Of a DNA stretch of 64,000 nucleotides, positions 1 to 10,097 are shown one piece after another. Both the position numbers and the translations under genes were made by a program. How positions within the stretch are numbered: position 1 is the first letter of the stretch; each line of letters begins with the position of its first letter. The notes beneath the pieces are model-generated. The model saw only the letters and a program-made list of their open reading frames with translations, was not told where the DNA came from and did no database searches. The DNA is taken from positions 310,001 to 374,000 of the forward strand of contig JAESUZ010002877.1 in assembly GCA_017311185.1 (NCBI GenBank), read 5' to 3'. Origin of the DNA: Proteles cristata cristata (Eukaryota; Chordata; Mammalia; Carnivora; Hyaenidae).

Positions 1-266
1 ATATTGTATGATTCCACTTATATGAGGTCCCTCGCCATCGGCAAATTCACAGAGACAGAGAGCAGAAGAGAGGCTACTCCCAGCTGGAGGGAGGGGGGTT
101 GGAGGGGTTACTTGATAGGTGCAGAGTTGTTGAGGGAGATGACAAAGCTTCGGGTATAGATAGTGGTGATGTTCACATAACACTGAAAGTACTTCATGCC
201 ACTGAATTGTATGCTCATGAAGAGTTAAAATGATACATGTTATGTCTCTTCTACCAGAATAAAAAC
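1..266 (+). repeat. Old L1 3' end (LINE tail)
   Basis: The text resembles the 3'UTR of older L1M-type LINEs: a 'gattccacttatatgag' opening, a GAT(A)GTGGTGATG segment, a 'ccactgaattgtatgct' segment and a closing run near the AATAAAAACAAAC at about 258-270. It has no coding capacity and is cut by the window start. The subfamily is not determined. Confidence 0.6.
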
Positions 267-766
267 AAACAGAACAAACTTCACCTGAATATCTGGATGT
301 CTTATTTCTCCTAAAAAAAACACCACCACCAATGAGATCTGGTTACACTAGGTCACGTTTTGTGCGTCAACAGTCGGCAGGAGCGGCCCAGCTGCTCCGT
401 CTAGATTGGGAACGGACTCTCACGTTTGCTGTGACCCCACCACACCCCAACTTCATCTTGACTCCGTCACGCTTCTAAAACCTGGCTGGCCCCTAGGAGC
501 ACTTGATGGTTGGTCCTGGCCCCACCCCATCAGTCACCACTGACTCACCCAAGTCAGTCACCACTTACCTCCATCTCTTCCAGGCCCTGGCCTATTCCTG
601 TCTTCCAGCGCATAAGGGGAGGCCAAGAAGCGGCCATGTGGGCAGCCGCTCCGTGTGCTTTAAGGGACAAGAACAATCACTGGAAGAGAATAAGAGTTTG
701 CCTTCATCGCCCCCAACTTCACTCAGACTGTGAAATGTCTCTGACCTTAGAAAATCCAGAGTGGCA
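267..766. other. Unique sequence, FLVCR2 intron 1
   Basis: No gene, repeat family or splice-flanked exon is recognised. Two short open frames start here but have no coding character. An AP-1 type TGACTCA occurs at 541-547 with no other support for function. The last bases (about 751-761) form the left target-site duplication of the next SINE. Confidence 0.5.
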
Positions 767-1090
767 GGCGCCTGGGTGGCTCAGGCAGCTAAGTGTCTGA
801 CTCTTGATTTCGGCTCAGGTCACTATCTCACGGTTTGTGAGTTCAAGCCCCGCATCAGGCGCTGCGCTGACAGCTCAGAGCCTGAAGCCTGGAGCCTGCT
901 TCCGATTCTGTGTCTTTCTCTTTGCCCCTCCCTCACTCACTGATGGTGCAGAGCCTGCTTGGGATTTTCTTCCCCCCACCCCAGCTCCCTGCCGCTACCC
1001 TGCCTGCCTGATCTCTTGCTCTCTCAAAATAAATAAATAAACTTTAAAAATTTAACCACATTTTTTAAGAAAAAAAAAAAAAAGAAAAGA
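767..1090 (+). repeat. Cat-type tRNA SINE
   Basis: The GGCGCCTGGGTGGCTCAG head, a middle with 'cagctcagagcctg', a CT-rich stretch and the AAAATAAATAAATAAA tail are all present, followed by a long A-rich run. Flanks AAAATCCAGAG (left) and AAAACATCCAGAG (right) look like an imperfect target duplication. Confidence 0.85.
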
Positions 1091-1751
1091 AAACATCCAG
1101 AGCGATAAGCGTAGACCTTCACACATCCGATGACCATGATTTTGAAACAAGAGTAGGTTGACCCCCCCACCTCATGACGGTGACCCGAGTCAGTGCCAGC
1201 AGACACCCCTCTAGCTATTAGCACACCATCGGCCAGCAAACACCACTTCCTCAAGGCTGGACTCGGTTTTCTAGAGCCCATCTTCATCTGCTAGAATCTG
1301 ATTTCCGATATTGAAATACAGTGGCGTTCAGGACATGGCCCTCCAAATCATGGCCCCTGGAATATTTTAAGCTGAAGGAGTTTGAGGAAACAGCAGAAGC
1401 AGGAGAGTCACTCTGACCTCCTCCTCCTCCTCCTCCTCCTTCTCTTCCTCCTCCTTCTCCTCCTCCTCCTCGCCCTACTTCCCTGAAACAGGCCTTACAA
1501 ACTGCCTGCAAGAGCTGCCACTCTCATGCCAGGAGCAAAGGCACACCCTTACCTCTGAAGACAAAGGGATGCCAAGGAGAACCCTAACGACCAGGCCGTG
1601 TGCAGCTCCCCCAGCCCACGACGATAACTCCATACTCCTGACCACGACGGTGCTCTTTTCATCAGACCTACTAGAAACATACACAGGACTGTTCTTCCTT
1701 TCCTCAGGGAGGCTCCCATGCCATGTAATACTTATAATCAATTTGGATGCA
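1091..1751. other. Unique sequence with a CT microsatellite
   Basis: No gene is recognised. The segment holds a TCC/TTC-rich microsatellite (listed separately) and short open frames that have no coding character. Confidence 0.5.
1418..1471 (+). repeat. (TCC)n / CT-rich microsatellite
   Basis: Tandem CCT units run for about 50 bases with TTC interruptions. This is a polypurine-polypyrimidine tract. Confidence 0.9.
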
Positions 1752-1970
1752 GGTGCCTGGCTGGCTCAGTCAGTTGAGCATCTGACTCTGGGTTTCAGCT
1801 CAGGTCACGATCTCATGGTTTGTGAGGTCGAGCCCCTCCTCCGGCTCTCTGCTGAGCCTGCTTGGGATTCCCTCCCTCCTCCCTCTTTCTGCTCCTCCCT
1901 TGCCCGTCCTCTCCTACATGCGCTTGTGGACTCTGTGTATCTTAAAATAAATAAACACTTAAAAAATAAA
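1752..1970 (+). repeat. Cat-type tRNA SINE
   Basis: The head reads GGTGCCTGGCTGGCTCAG and the tail AAAATAAATAAACACTTAAAA. It is followed directly by a second SINE in the same orientation. Both lie between copies of an AATTTGGATG target, so the second probably went into the tail or target of the first. Confidence 0.85.
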
Positions 1971-1972
1971 TT

Positions 1973-2176
1973 TAGGGATGCCTGGGGGGCTCAGTGGGTT
2001 AAGTGACCGACTTCCGCTCACATCACAATCTCGTTGTTCGTGAGTTCGAGCCCCGCGTCAGGCTCTGTGCTGACAGCTCAGAGCCTGGAGCCTGCTTCTC
2101 TCTTCACTTCCTCTGCTCACACTCTGTCTCTCTCTCTCTCAAAAAATAAGGTAAACATTAAAAATTTAAAAAAATA
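1973..2176 (+). repeat. Cat-type tRNA SINE, tandem with the previous one
   Basis: The head GGGATGCCTGGGGGGCTCAG is diverged. The body has the typical GAGTTCGAGCCCCGCGTCAGG block, then the CT stretch and tail. The right flank AATAAATTTGGATG matches the left flank of the preceding SINE. Confidence 0.85.
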
Positions 2177-2180
2177 AATT

Positions 2181-2530
2181 TGGATGATGTTCTCCTGATA
2201 ATCTGTCTTCATCAGTTTAATTTTTAGACCCACCCAGGGCCCCTAAGAGGGTCAAGGAAAACTGGATCCTCCCACCCCCTAGATCATTGTTCTAGATCTG
2301 CACTGTCCAGCCTGTTTATGGAACACACCTCATCATTCCTGGGAAATGTGACTGGGCTCTAAGTGTGAAATATATTCCTATTTTCAAAGAGTATGAAAAA
2401 AGAATGTAAAATAACTTATTATTGATTTTATTATATTGATTATATGTTGAAAGAATATTTTGACTTTATCAGGTTAAAGAAAATTTAGTACTAAAACTAG
2501 TTTCACCTGCTCTTTCCACTTTTTCTTTCT
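2181..2530. other. Unique sequence, FLVCR2 intron 1
   Basis: AT-rich in its second half (about 2370-2480). I see no gene or recognisable repeat. The end carries the left target duplication of the next SINE. Confidence 0.4.
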
Positions 2531-2722
2531 TTTTTTTAAACGTTTATTTACTTTTGAAAGAGAGAGAGTGGGGGGGGGGGTGCGGAGGGGCAGAGAGGGA
2601 GGGAGACAGAGGATCCGAAGTAGGCTCCGTGCCAATAGCAGAGAGCCCGAGGGACTGAAACCCATGAACTGTAAGGTCATGACCTGAGCCAAAGTCGTAC
2701 ATTCAACTAAATGAGTGCCCCT
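2531..2722 (-). repeat. Cat-type tRNA SINE, reverse orientation
   Basis: It reads as T-rich tail, GAGAGAGAG, then a G run, the 'gacctgagccaaagtc' block and a diverged head (GAGTGCCCC). Flanks TGCTCTTTCCACTTTTT and TGCTCTCTCTACTTTTT are the probable target duplication. Confidence 0.8.
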
Positions 2723-2884
2723 GCTCTCTCTACTTTTTAAACAATTTACATTTCACCAATTTGCAATGTAGCTAATAGAAAATTTAGTTGTATGTGCGGC
2801 TTGCACTATATTTCTATCGGACAGTGCTATTCCCGACAGCCCAACCAGCTGTGTCTGCTCCACAATTGCTTCTCGAAGGCTACC

Positions 2885-3345
2885 ATACAGGAGTCCACAG
2901 TTATCCACAGGGAACATCCCAAGATCCCCACTGGATGCCGGTAGCTGCAGCTAGTACTGAACCCTACACACACCACGTTTGTTTCTATACACATCTACCT
3001 ATGATAAAGTTTAACTTGTAAATAGGCAAAGTACCAGATTAGCAATAGCGAGTAATAAAATTGAACCACTCCAATAATATACTGTAATAAAAGTTATGTG
3101 AATGTCGCCTCTCTCTCTTTCTCTAAATATCTTCTTGTACTGTACTTGCCCTTCTTAGGATGATGTGAGATGATAAAATGCCTATGTGATGAGACAAAGT
3201 GAGGTGAATGACATGGCATTGTGACACAGTGTTAGGTTATGGGTGACCTTCTCATAGGTCAGAAGGAGGCCCATCTGTTTCCAGGCTGACCGCAGATGAC
3301 TGAAACCCTGGAAAGTGAAACTGTGGATAAGGGGAGCCTACTGCA
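2885..3345 (+). mobile_element. Fossil Tc/mariner-class non-autonomous DNA transposon
   Basis: The ends are related as inverted repeats: the left side contains GTTATCCACAGG and the right side, read in reverse complement, contains CTTATCCACAG. The interior (ATGATAAAGTTTAACTTGTAA, GATGATGTGAGATGATAAAA) resembles a mammalian-wide element I associate with the MARNA/Tigger group. There is no transposase frame. The exact family is uncertain. Confidence 0.6.
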
Positions 3346-3991
3346 TTTTCTTAACTTGAAAAGCAAACACTCTCTCCTGCTCTGCTTCTGGGTGACACTG
3401 TGCTCTCGGCTACTCAAGGGCCCTTGACAAAGGCCCTTCCCATCCTGGTGCTATAGGCTCACTGGGGCCCAGAGCTCACTTGGTCTCTTCCGGCTTCCAC
3501 ATTCTATCACCAGACTCTAAGACAGGGCTTTCACCCAACCCTTCTGTTTTAACGTTGTCCACATGACTCAAAACCCCATGTGGATCATTTCATGGGAAGC
3601 AATGGAACAAGTGTTGCTAAATGCCAGGCTGTGCATCTGGCCAGAGACAAAGAGGCTTGGTTGCAATTCTAAGACTCCTTCCCTCTCTCACCAGAGCTGA
3701 GGATTCACAGGTTTCTTCTCTCCCAAAGACCAGAGCCCCACCTTCTTGTGCCTCCTGCCTCTATCTATTTGAGCCTCTGCTAGGCTCAAAGGGGCAGAAT
3801 CTGCCCTTTTGCAATTTACAACACAGCGGGTGGGGAGGCAATGCCACGCCAGGCACTTCCAAACAGAAAACAGGTTGGAGGCTCTGATCCTGGAGAAAAC
3901 CGCTGGATACTTTATCACCACCATCAACCAGACACAAGGGGCATAATTCGAACCTCAAAATCCGGCCCCCTTTTAAAAAATATATACTTTA
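3346..3991. other. Unique sequence, FLVCR2 intron 1
   Basis: No exon with plausible splice signals was recognised. Open frames on both strands around 3621-3958 overlap each other and look like chance. AAAATATATACTTTA at its end is the left target duplication of the next SINE. Confidence 0.45.
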
Positions 3992-4226
3992 GGGCCTCCT
4001 GGGTGGCTCATTTGGTTAAGCGTCCCACTTGGGCTCAGGTCATGACCTCACGGTTTTGTTCGTGAGTTCAAGTTCTACATCGGGCTCTGTGCTGCCAGCT
4101 GAGAGCCTGGAACCTGCTTCGGATTCTGTGTCTCCCTCTCTCTCTTCACCTCCCCGACGTGTGCTCTGTCTCTCTCTCTGTCTCTCTCCTTCTCTCTCTC
4201 AAAAATAAATAAACATTAAAAAAATT
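3992..4226 (+). repeat. Cat-type tRNA SINE
   Basis: It has the head GGCCTCCTGGGTGGCTCA, a long CT stretch and the tail AAAAATAAATAAACATTAAA. Flanks AAAATATATACTTTA and AAAATATATGCTTTA form the target duplication, with one mismatch. Confidence 0.9.
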
Positions 4227-4254
4227 AAAATATATGCTTTATCCACATGACAGC

Positions 4255-4445
4255 TTGGAACTGGCCTACAGACATGGGCTTTTGGAGGTGGAGCTGCGTT
4301 TAAATCTCCCTTCTACCACTTAGTAGCTGTACGACCCTGTATAGGCTTCCTCTATCTTTCTGGGTCTCAGTTTCCTCACCTGTAACAACAGGGATGGTCC
4401 CACCTACCCCGCAGAACTGAAAAGTTACATAATAGATGAGAAAGT
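4255..4445 (+). repeat. MIR (CORE-SINE) fragment
   Basis: It follows the MIR sense pattern: ACTTAGTAGCTGTACGACC, then a TCTCAGTTTCCTCACCTGTAA block and the loose 3' part with 'cccacctacc'. It is an ancient mammal-wide element. Confidence 0.75.
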
Positions 4446-4609
4446 GCGTTTCCATCCCTTTCGATTGTTCCTAAGCATTTAGGCAAAGAAGATACTAAAA
4501 TCCCCACGGAGAATGAAAATAAGTCTTTTATGCGTAGGTCTGGGTGCTTGTTTGTTTGTCTGTTCATTTGTTTACAAGGCATGATTTTAAAATCTGGTCC
4601 AGGAACTTT

Positions 4610-4725
4610 ACAAAGGCAGGCGTTGCCTGTACAGCCCTAGCACAGTGTCGGGCAAAAGGCAGATACTAGGTGAATGCTTGTTGGATGAATGAATGAATGA
4701 ATGAATGAGTGAATGAATGAATGAC
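4610..4725 (+). repeat. L2-type 3' end with (GAAT)n tail
   Basis: The run GCACAGTGTCGGGCA, then a TAGGTGAATGCTTGTTGGATG block and a GAATGAATGAAT array at 4686-4725, is the usual 3' end of L2/MIR-class elements. The array is a tetranucleotide microsatellite in its own right. Confidence 0.7.
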
Positions 4726-6414
4726 ACATTTGATACAGGCAGAGCTGGCGCACGCAGGTTACATGCCAGAGGCGCTAGAGGTCAGTTACCAGGGCACAGG
4801 TGTTTGCAGACCAGTGTGAGGTTTGCAAGCCACAAAGAAGTCTTCTGTGGAGAAGCATTTGAAATCTGTGTAGACAAATGTGTAGAGCCTTTTTTCCAAG
4901 CAGCAAAGCTCAGGACACTCTAATAATATTTCTCCTCCATTCAGCCTGCTTTCCTCACAAAGAAAGGTTAAAACACATGTCAGGAACCAGACAGGTCATC
5001 TCTACGTGAGGAAGCATAAACGATTCAGTTTTTTATAACTGTTTTCTTTAGGGTGAAGCCTAAAAGATCAAATGAAACAGACTGGCTCTGTGATACAAAT
5101 ATATGCTGTCAGAGTGTTTTTAAATGTAAAATTCTTAGCATTTCCTGACCTTGGTAGGGAGTGCGTGTGGGGGAATGAATAAATAGTTTTATTAAATTTT
5201 AAAGATATATCGCATTAAGTTCCCTCACAGGTGTGTGAGAAGGGACCTGAAAACCTGTCAGTTTATGCTTTATGGCTTACAGAAAAATCTGCATTCTCTG
5301 ATCTTGCCAGGCTATCCGAGGTCTTCTCCCAGTTAGCAATCCTGCCTTCCCCAAACAATGGGTTTGTATTGCAGTGACCTTGTCTGAATCCTGTTCTGCT
5401 CGTAATAGGGAGATTTAACCTTTGGGAGGCTTGAAAGGTCCTGCCTTTCACTTCCCAGCTTTACCCTCCTGTCAGGGAAAAACGCCATAAGAACTAAGGG
5501 TTCCTGATCACAGCCACAACTGCATCCGCCTGCGAAGAAGTAAGACTCACAGGCAGTGGTCCAGATAAAGGAGGATCCCGTACATATTTGCTTCAAATAT
5601 TTGGAGAAGGCAATGAGATTCATAAAATGCCCAACTTTGGGGGTCATAACCTCAACTGAGATGCAAAGAATTTGAGATCCTCCCTCTACAAAGAAGGTGA
5701 GAGAAGGGATTGAGATACGAGCTCTCCACACATCTCTCCACACATCTCTCCACACATCTCGCAAAAGGTTTCTAGGCCTTGGAAATTCCGAGAAAGATTT
5801 CTACTCCATCCTGCTGGGTTTGGCTTTAATCCCCAGGGAAGGAGTTTGGCCCGAAGCATTGTTCCCACCGTTCTGGCTTCAGCTGTGTATAAAGGAAGGT
5901 AAGAACTGTGCCAAGCACCATCAGGGCACTGTTTTGTGGGAGTCCATACTAGAGGAGACGCTGCACTCTAGGAAAAGCTGGTTAGTCAGGCTAAAAACAT
6001 CTGCTAATTCTGCTGATATCAGAATAATCTGACACCCGTGGACTGCTCCCTGAGAAAGAATAGCTTTCCTGGAATCACAGGTCTAGGCTAGAGGACTGTC
6101 AGGGTCAGGAAGGAGACCATAAACAAAGCTTATGTTCCAGAAGCATGCTTTCTGCTGGGGGAGGAGAAATTGTTAGAGAAAGAAAAGGTCTCCTCCTTCT
6201 GTTTCCCTGCACTCCTCTCCCACAGCCCTCCAGTCACAATCACTCACTCTCACTGTCAGTCACACCCAGCCACGAAGTCACCCAGAGTCACAAACACCGC
6301 TGAAGTCAGAAAATGACAGTCCCCCGCAGACTTAGGTGCGGTCAGGTACACTCTAACTCACTGAGCCTCCCAATGCCATGACGCCCGTTCCTTTGCACGT
6401 GGGCAAACTCCTCA
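4726..6414. other. Unique sequence, FLVCR2 intron 1 near the exon 1 donor
   Basis: No gene or mobile element is recognised over about 1.7 kb. The only internal structure is a 12-bp tandem repeat at 5723-5760. Frames of up to 143 codons on the minus strand gain length only from that repeat. The last six bases before the exon are the splice donor (6415-6420). Confidence 0.45.
5723..5760 (+). repeat. 12-bp minisatellite, about 3 copies
   Basis: The unit TCTCCACACATC is repeated three times without error plus a partial unit. It is intronic. Confidence 0.9.
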
Positions 6415-6420
6415 ACCCAC

Positions 6421-7098
6421 CTGATTACCAAAGACAGCTAGGGCGCAGGCTGTTGACACCTCATTGGCCCCGAACCAGACGGAAGCGATGCGGGAGGGCA
6501 TGCCCAGGATGAAGACCTGGGCCACAGAGCAGATGACCTGGCCCAGCACGGTGACTGGGAAGAGATGCGGCTTCAGGCTGCCCAGCTTCACCCAGGCCCC
6601 CAGGCAGTTGAGAGCCGATCCGGTGAGGGCGATGGTGCGCAGGCCGAATTTCTCCAGCAGCCAGGCGACGGGCAGGAGCAGGGGGATGTAGGTCAGCATG
6701 TAGCACATGGACAGCCAGTCGATGGCAAAGGCACTGACGCCGTAGAATTTCATGAAGATGTTATTGATGGAGCCGTACTGGATCCACTGGAAGGCGTTGC
6801 ACATGGAGTAGCAGCTAAACAGCAGGACCACCGCCCAACGGCGCTTGCTCACCTTGATCACACTAAGGTCCTCGGGGCACGAGCTACTGGGGTGGACCAA
6901 GCCACCGGGCTGGGCCAGCGTACTGGGGTGGGCCGAACTGCTCGGGTGGGCCGAGACGCTGGGGTGGATGGAGACACTGGGGTGGGCGGACACGCTCGGG
7001 TGCCCGTGCCCGGAGGCGCTGCGGTCCGCGCGGAGTGCGGGCTCCTGCGCAGGGGTGCCGCCGCCGTGCTCCTGTGGGTTGGGATCCTCACTCACCAT
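6421..7098 (-). CDS. FLVCR2: FLVCR2 exon 1 (coding part), MFS transporter N-terminal third
   Basis: This exon encodes residues 1-226 of FLVCR2, a plasma-membrane major facilitator family protein of about 526 residues in human. FLVCR2 has been reported as a haem importer and, more recently, as a choline transporter of brain endothelium; human loss causes a proliferative vasculopathy with hydranencephaly. Residues 1-87 are a hydrophilic cytosolic tail containing seven six-residue units of the HPSxSx type (33-74). Hydrophobic segments at about 88-112, 125-147, 154-172 and 180-200 fit TM1-TM4. Recognisable blocks include [14 protein letters not shown] and [19 protein letters not shown]. The start chosen is the ATG at 7098: it is the first in-frame ATG, has G at -3 and +4, and matches the human N-terminus (MVxExPN). 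The reading frame stays open upstream to a GTG at 7314, with no ATG. The exon ends at CAG|GTGGGT (donor 6415-6420); later exons lie before base 1. The reading frame is intact. Confidence 0.97.
6877..7002 (-). repeat. Coding 18-bp tandem repeat in FLVCR2
   Basis: Seven consecutive 18-base units encode [36 protein letters not shown] and HPSSSC. The units degenerate toward the membrane domain. The human protein has a similar array as I recall it, so the repeat predates felids. Unit gain or loss would keep the frame. Confidence 0.9.
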
Positions 7099-8150
7099 GA
7101 CCACAGCCGCTCCCGAAGCCCTAGACAGGTGCCGAGGACTCCAGCAGTCTTCACAGCGGCCTCGGCTGCTGCCTTCGAGCTGCCGGGGCACTTGCGCTGT
7201 CGCCCACCCAGAATAAACGGAGACCAGAGCCTGCGTAACAGCTGCGAAGAGCTCCCTGCACTCACCCTCGGACTTCTGCTCCCACTTTTCCTTGGTGTCT
7301 TCAGCCCCCGACACCTCAGCCCGGTCGTGGCTACGGGTGCCTTGAGTCCTCCCCAGGGGTTCAGGCCAAGTTCAGCCCCTCAGTCTCCGGGAGGGAAAAA
7401 GTTCACGCCTTGCGCGGAGCCTCTAGGTGGAAGTCGGTTCTCTCCCGGGCCGGCTTGGGGCCCCGCCCCCTCGGGCGCACGTGACCGCCCCACCCCCGTC
7501 CGGCCCGGCTTCCCCCACCCGCCTGCCCCCTCACTCCCCCCGGCCTTCTCCAGCCGGGCTGGTCCGGCTGCGCAGTTGTTTCGACACAGCTTGCGGGGTG
7601 CATTCCTCCCCCACGCCCCGGGTGCCATGGAAACCGCCGGGCTAACCCCCACCCCCGGCACTGCCCCTCCAGTGCATTTGCCCCTCCCAGGGGAGCCCGC
7701 AGGAAAAAAACCACGGACGCTGCAGAGGTAACCCCGCAGACAGAGTCTCCTCCGCGCGTGTCCCCCCCATTCCCTGCGCGCGGGCACCGATGCCCGGCGC
7801 CCCCAAAGTGTTCTGGGGGATCCAAGAGGGATTCCGGACTTTTTCCCACTTGGCTGAACTCCCAGATCTTTGCTGAACTCTCGGTATAAAGAGATTTGTA
7901 GATTTCCCAGTCTAGACGCGCTCCGGGGGTAGATGGGAATTGCGGGAAACTCGTTTTGCTGGTTGCTTTCCCTGCGGACGTGGTCTTTTCTTGCGGAACT
8001 CAGATTTGAGCCAGTGAGGTAGGGCTCTTCTCTCCTGTGGGGTCCCTGGGCAGACGGGACTTTGGAGGTTGTTTAGAGCTAGCGGTGTTGTGGGCATAGC
8101 GCGCGCGGGCTCTGGACGCGGTCTTCAGGTAGCGGTGGGCTGCCAGGTCG
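6880..8150 (-). promoter_or_regulatory. FLVCR2: CpG island and FLVCR2 promoter/5'UTR region
   Basis: CpG dinucleotides are frequent here and scarce on both sides. The island covers the 5' half of FLVCR2 exon 1 and about 1 kb upstream, the usual position of a CpG-island promoter. GC boxes (CCCCGCCCC at about 7461, CCGCCCCACC at about 7486) and a CACGTGAC E-box (7478-7485) are visible. No TATA box is evident on the minus strand. A TATAAA at 7885-7890 is on the plus strand and faces away. The transcription start cannot be placed from sequence; the 5'UTR probably starts a few hundred bases above 7098. Confidence 0.75.
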
Positions 8151-8239
8151 TGACAGAAGGTAATGCCTCAAGTCATCGCCTCCAGAAAGTCAGGCCTGCA
8201 GGGCATAAATACCTTCTAGTGTCCATTTTAGCCCAGGGA

Positions 8240-8480
8240 CAGATAAGAGCCCAGATTCTCCCTGAGTTCAAACACCAGGCTAGCTGCTCCTAGGTGTGTG
8301 ATGTAAATTAAGATGCTCCACCTCTCTGTGCCTCAGTTTCTTCATCCGTAAAATAGGGATGATGAAATGATAGTACCCACCTCACAGGGTTGTTTTGAGG
8401 CTTGAACGATGTAAGGCATGAAAAGACTGAAAATTCCTGGCGGATCGTGAGCATTCCATGAGAGTTGGCTATCCTAACTA
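8240..8480 (+). repeat. MIR element, sense
   Basis: The MIR core is clear: TAGCTGCTCCTAGGTGTGTG, then CTGTGCCTCAGTTTCTTCATC, AAAATAGGGATGATG and CACAGGGTTGTTTTGAGG. Confidence 0.85.
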
Positions 8481-8514
8481 TTCAAAGGCTAACGTTTCTT
8501 GTACCCTGCTAAAC

Positions 8515-8690
8515 ATGTTTATTGCATGATGTCATTAAAGCATCACAGGAATTCTACGAGGTAGTTACTATTGCTTGCCTGCCTTTAAGATCAGAAACGG
8601 AGGCTCAAACAGCAAAGTAACTTCTTACTAGGACCCCAGCTGGCTTGAAGACATGTAGTGCTCATGCCAGTCTGTATTCATTCAAGCCGC
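8515..8690 (-). repeat. MIR element, antisense
   Basis: It follows the reverse MIR pattern: an 'acaggaattctacgaggtag' block, then GAAACGGAGGCTCAAACAG and AAGTAACTTCTTACTAGGA. It is heavily decayed. Confidence 0.65.
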
Positions 8691-8871
8691 AGCCCAGCTT
8701 CTCAAGTGCAGTGTGGGGACACAGTGTGGACATCACCTGGGAGCTTGTTACAGGGGCAGGAGCCCAGCCCCACACGTGACCTCCTGAATTAAAGCGACAT
8801 TTTATTTATTTATTACTTATATTTTTAATAGTATTTTTTAAATATTTATTTAATTTTTATAGTATTTTTTA

Positions 8872-9048
8872 AATATTTATTTTTGAGAGAGAGAGAAAGA
8901 GGGTGGGAGGGGCAGAGAGAAAGACAGAAAATCCCAAACAGGCTCCTAGCTGTCAGCACAGAGCCGGATGTGGGGCTCAAACTCTCAAACTGTGAGATCA
9001 TGACCTGAGCTGAAATCAAGTCAGAGGCTTAACCGACTGAGCCACCTA
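8872..9048 (-). repeat. Cat-type tRNA SINE, reverse orientation
   Basis: It has a GAGAGAGAGAAAGAGG stretch, the 'gacctgagctgaaatcaag' block and a truncated head ending GAGCCACCTA. A TTTTTTAAATATTTATTT motif is duplicated on its left (about 8833 and 8866). Confidence 0.8.
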
Positions 9049-9078
9049 TTTTTAGTATTTTAAAAAAGATTTTATTCA

Positions 9079-9283
9079 TTCTTTTTTTAAATGTTCATTT
9101 ATTCTTGAGAGAGAGTATGAGTAGGAGAGGGGCAGAGTGAGAGAGGGACACAGAATCTGAAGCAGACTCCAGGCTCTGAGCTGTCAACACAGAGCCTGAT
9201 GTGGGGCTCAGACTCACGAGCTGTGAGATCATGACCTGAGCCAAAGCTGGACACTTAACCCACTGAGCCACCCAGGCACCCCC
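9079..9283 (-). repeat. Cat-type tRNA SINE, reverse orientation
   Basis: A full-length copy: T-rich tail, GAGAGAGAG, 'gaatctgaagcagactccagg', and a head ending GAGCCACCCAGGCACCCC. Confidence 0.9.
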
Positions 9284-9286
9284 TGA

Positions 9287-9387
9287 AGAGTTTATTTTTA
9301 AGTAACCTCTACACCCAACGTGGGGCTCGAACTCAACCCCAAGGTCAAGAGTCACATGCCCCACCAACTGAACCAGCCGGGCGCCCC
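9287..9387 (-). repeat. Older short carnivore tRNA SINE, reverse orientation
   Basis: It shows a different, shorter pattern: TTTATTTTTAAGTAACCTCT, ACACCCAACGTGGGGCTCGA and AACCAGCCGGGCGCCCC. There is no CT/GA stretch. I take it as an older tRNA-related carnivore SINE subfamily. Confidence 0.75.
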
Positions 9388-9401
9388 AAATAATTTAATT
9401 T

Positions 9402-9509
9402 TATTTACTTATTTTGCTTAATGTAGGCTCCACACCCAACATGAAGCTCAAACTCACCACCCTGAGATCGAGAGTCGCATGCTCCACCACGGAGCCAGCC
9501 AGGAGCCTC
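9402..9509 (-). repeat. Older short carnivore tRNA SINE, reverse orientation
   Basis: Same short subfamily as the previous element (CACACCCAACATGAAGCTCA, GAGCCAGCCAGGAGCC), more diverged. Confidence 0.7.
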
Positions 9510-9644
9510 TAGAGGCTACATTTTAGAAAATCACCAGGTGATCTGTTTGTTTGCACATTCAAGTTGGTGAGCCCCTGAGTGCCACTGCTTTCCTTTTATT
9601 TTCTCTGTAAGTTTTCAGACGAAATAATGAATTCAAAGCTCTGG

Positions 9645-9815
9645 GCAGCGGTTCTCAGCTTGGGTTGCACATTAGAGTCACATGGGGAACTCTTAACATT
9701 CCTTTGCGTTGGCCACACCCCAAGTCGGGTTCTTTATGAGCTGACCCCTAGCATCTGCACCCTTAAAGCTCCCCAGGTGATCTCAGCAGGTAGCCGAGTT
9801 TGAGCCACCCTGGTG
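9645..9815 (+). mobile_element. MER5-like hAT transposon fossil
   Basis: 'gcggttctcagcttgggttg', 'cacattagagtcacatggggaact' (partly) and 'aaagctccccaggtgatctc' are laid out as in short MER5-type palindromic elements. It is non-coding. Confidence 0.55.
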
Positions 9816-10097
9816 GGACCAGAGTCACTGGCTCTCAGGAGGGAACACTGCCTGGAGGAACCCACTTTTGGGCAGAAAGTGTGGGTCTTGGATTATACTG
9901 GAATGTTTGAAGACAGAACTCATGCCCACAAAGAATTTCTACACTAACTTACCCTTCCCCACTCTCGGAATTCCAGCAGTGTCTCCCATCATTCAGGAAG
10001 GAGCACAGGACTCCTTGGAAAGCCTTCCAGGACCTCTCCCTGTGCCTTATTCCTGGACCAGCATGGACTTCTCTCCAAACTCTTCACAATGTATTCT

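Larger units (their letters stand above)
8695..9560. mobile_element. MER5-like hAT transposon split by SINEs
   Basis: The left part (8695-8795: 'cagcttctcaagtgcagtgt', 'atcacctgggagcttgttac') and a possible right part (about 9515-9560) resemble a short hAT/Charlie non-autonomous element. Four SINE insertions separate them. The family assignment is tentative. Confidence 0.45.

Noticed and set aside
1720..2010. Short frames containing the same Ser/Val/Leu-rich text in many places of the window
   Set aside because: They are translations of the tRNA-derived SINE. The repeated protein similarity reflects the repeat and is not a gene family.
6565..7731. 388-codon plus-strand frame starting with ATG
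   Set aside because: It is the antisense of FLVCR2 exon 1 continuing into the CpG island. High GC depletes stops; the protein is Arg/Pro/Gly/Ala-rich with no family and no splice or polyadenylation context.
7380..7849. Overlapping minus-strand frames of 135 and 148 codons above FLVCR2
   Set aside because: Low-complexity Gly/Arg/Pro products in CpG-island sequence, in two different frames. Treated as composition.
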